A stretch of 50,597 nucleotides of DNA from Flavobacteriales bacterium. Its GTDB lineage: Bacteria; Bacteroidota; Bacteroidia; Flavobacteriales_C; GCA-002722245. The first letter of the stretch is position 1, and each line of letters opens with the position of its first letter. Shown here piece after piece: positions 50,449-50,597 of the stretch. Position numbers and translations under genes: made by a program. The stretch lies in NCBI GenBank assembly GCA_029251005.1, contig JAQXEE010000145.1:1-50597 (forward strand). The letters run 5' to 3'. Under the pieces are notes generated by a model. It ran no database searches, was not told the origin of the DNA, and saw nothing but the letters and a program-made list of their open reading frames with translations.

Positions 50449-50597
50449 GTCATAGAAAAACTGTCCTACTTTTTGTTGCAAGTCCAAAATAACGTCTTTT
50501 ATTTCCCAATACAAATTTTTCAAAATTCAGAAATAACATAAGTTATGATGTTCTGGCTCAAAATAGACACATAAAAAAATGTGACTCTATCTGCCTA

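Larger units (their letters stand above)
49238..50486 (+). mobile_element. IS3-family insertion sequence
   Basis: orfA/orfB arrangement; imperfect, gapped terminal similarity between left GGACACAAAAGTTAAGAC and right (RC) GGACTTGCAACAAAAAGTAGGAC; ends approximate. Confidence 0.85.

Overview
AT-rich chromosomal window from a Bacteroidota (Flavobacteriia-like) bacterium. The lineage call rests on GldN, T9SS type A/B sorting domains, TAnnTTTG promoter boxes and gene content. Most of the window is ordinary housekeeping: atpDC, ribF, xerD, coaD, rsmD, rplS, ppa, trhO, a lipoprotein-exporter-like ABC transporter, and M20, M42 and M74 peptidases. The regions most worth follow-up are: (1) a tightly overlapping five-gene operon (2523-6598) encoding four lipoproteins and a Tat-type DUF1501 protein. 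It resembles a lipoprotein version of the planctomycete PSCyt1/PSD1/DUF1501 module and includes a CX4CH heme-like protein. (2) A 2240-aa exported, almost proline-free K/E/A-rich helical protein with a small C-terminal cap (32130-38852), followed by a MORN/YwqK-like repeat protein and an orphan gldN. (3) A DUF2330 + RnfD-like orphan pair (11619-13914). (4) A perfect dyad in the trhO/ABC divergent intergenic region. (5) An IS3-family element with an A7 frameshift signal next to a 5'-truncated T9SS cargo gene whose other half does not resume on the far side. No CRISPR array, tRNA, rRNA or recognisable defence system was found. All family assignments come from motif recognition by eye; no database search was run.
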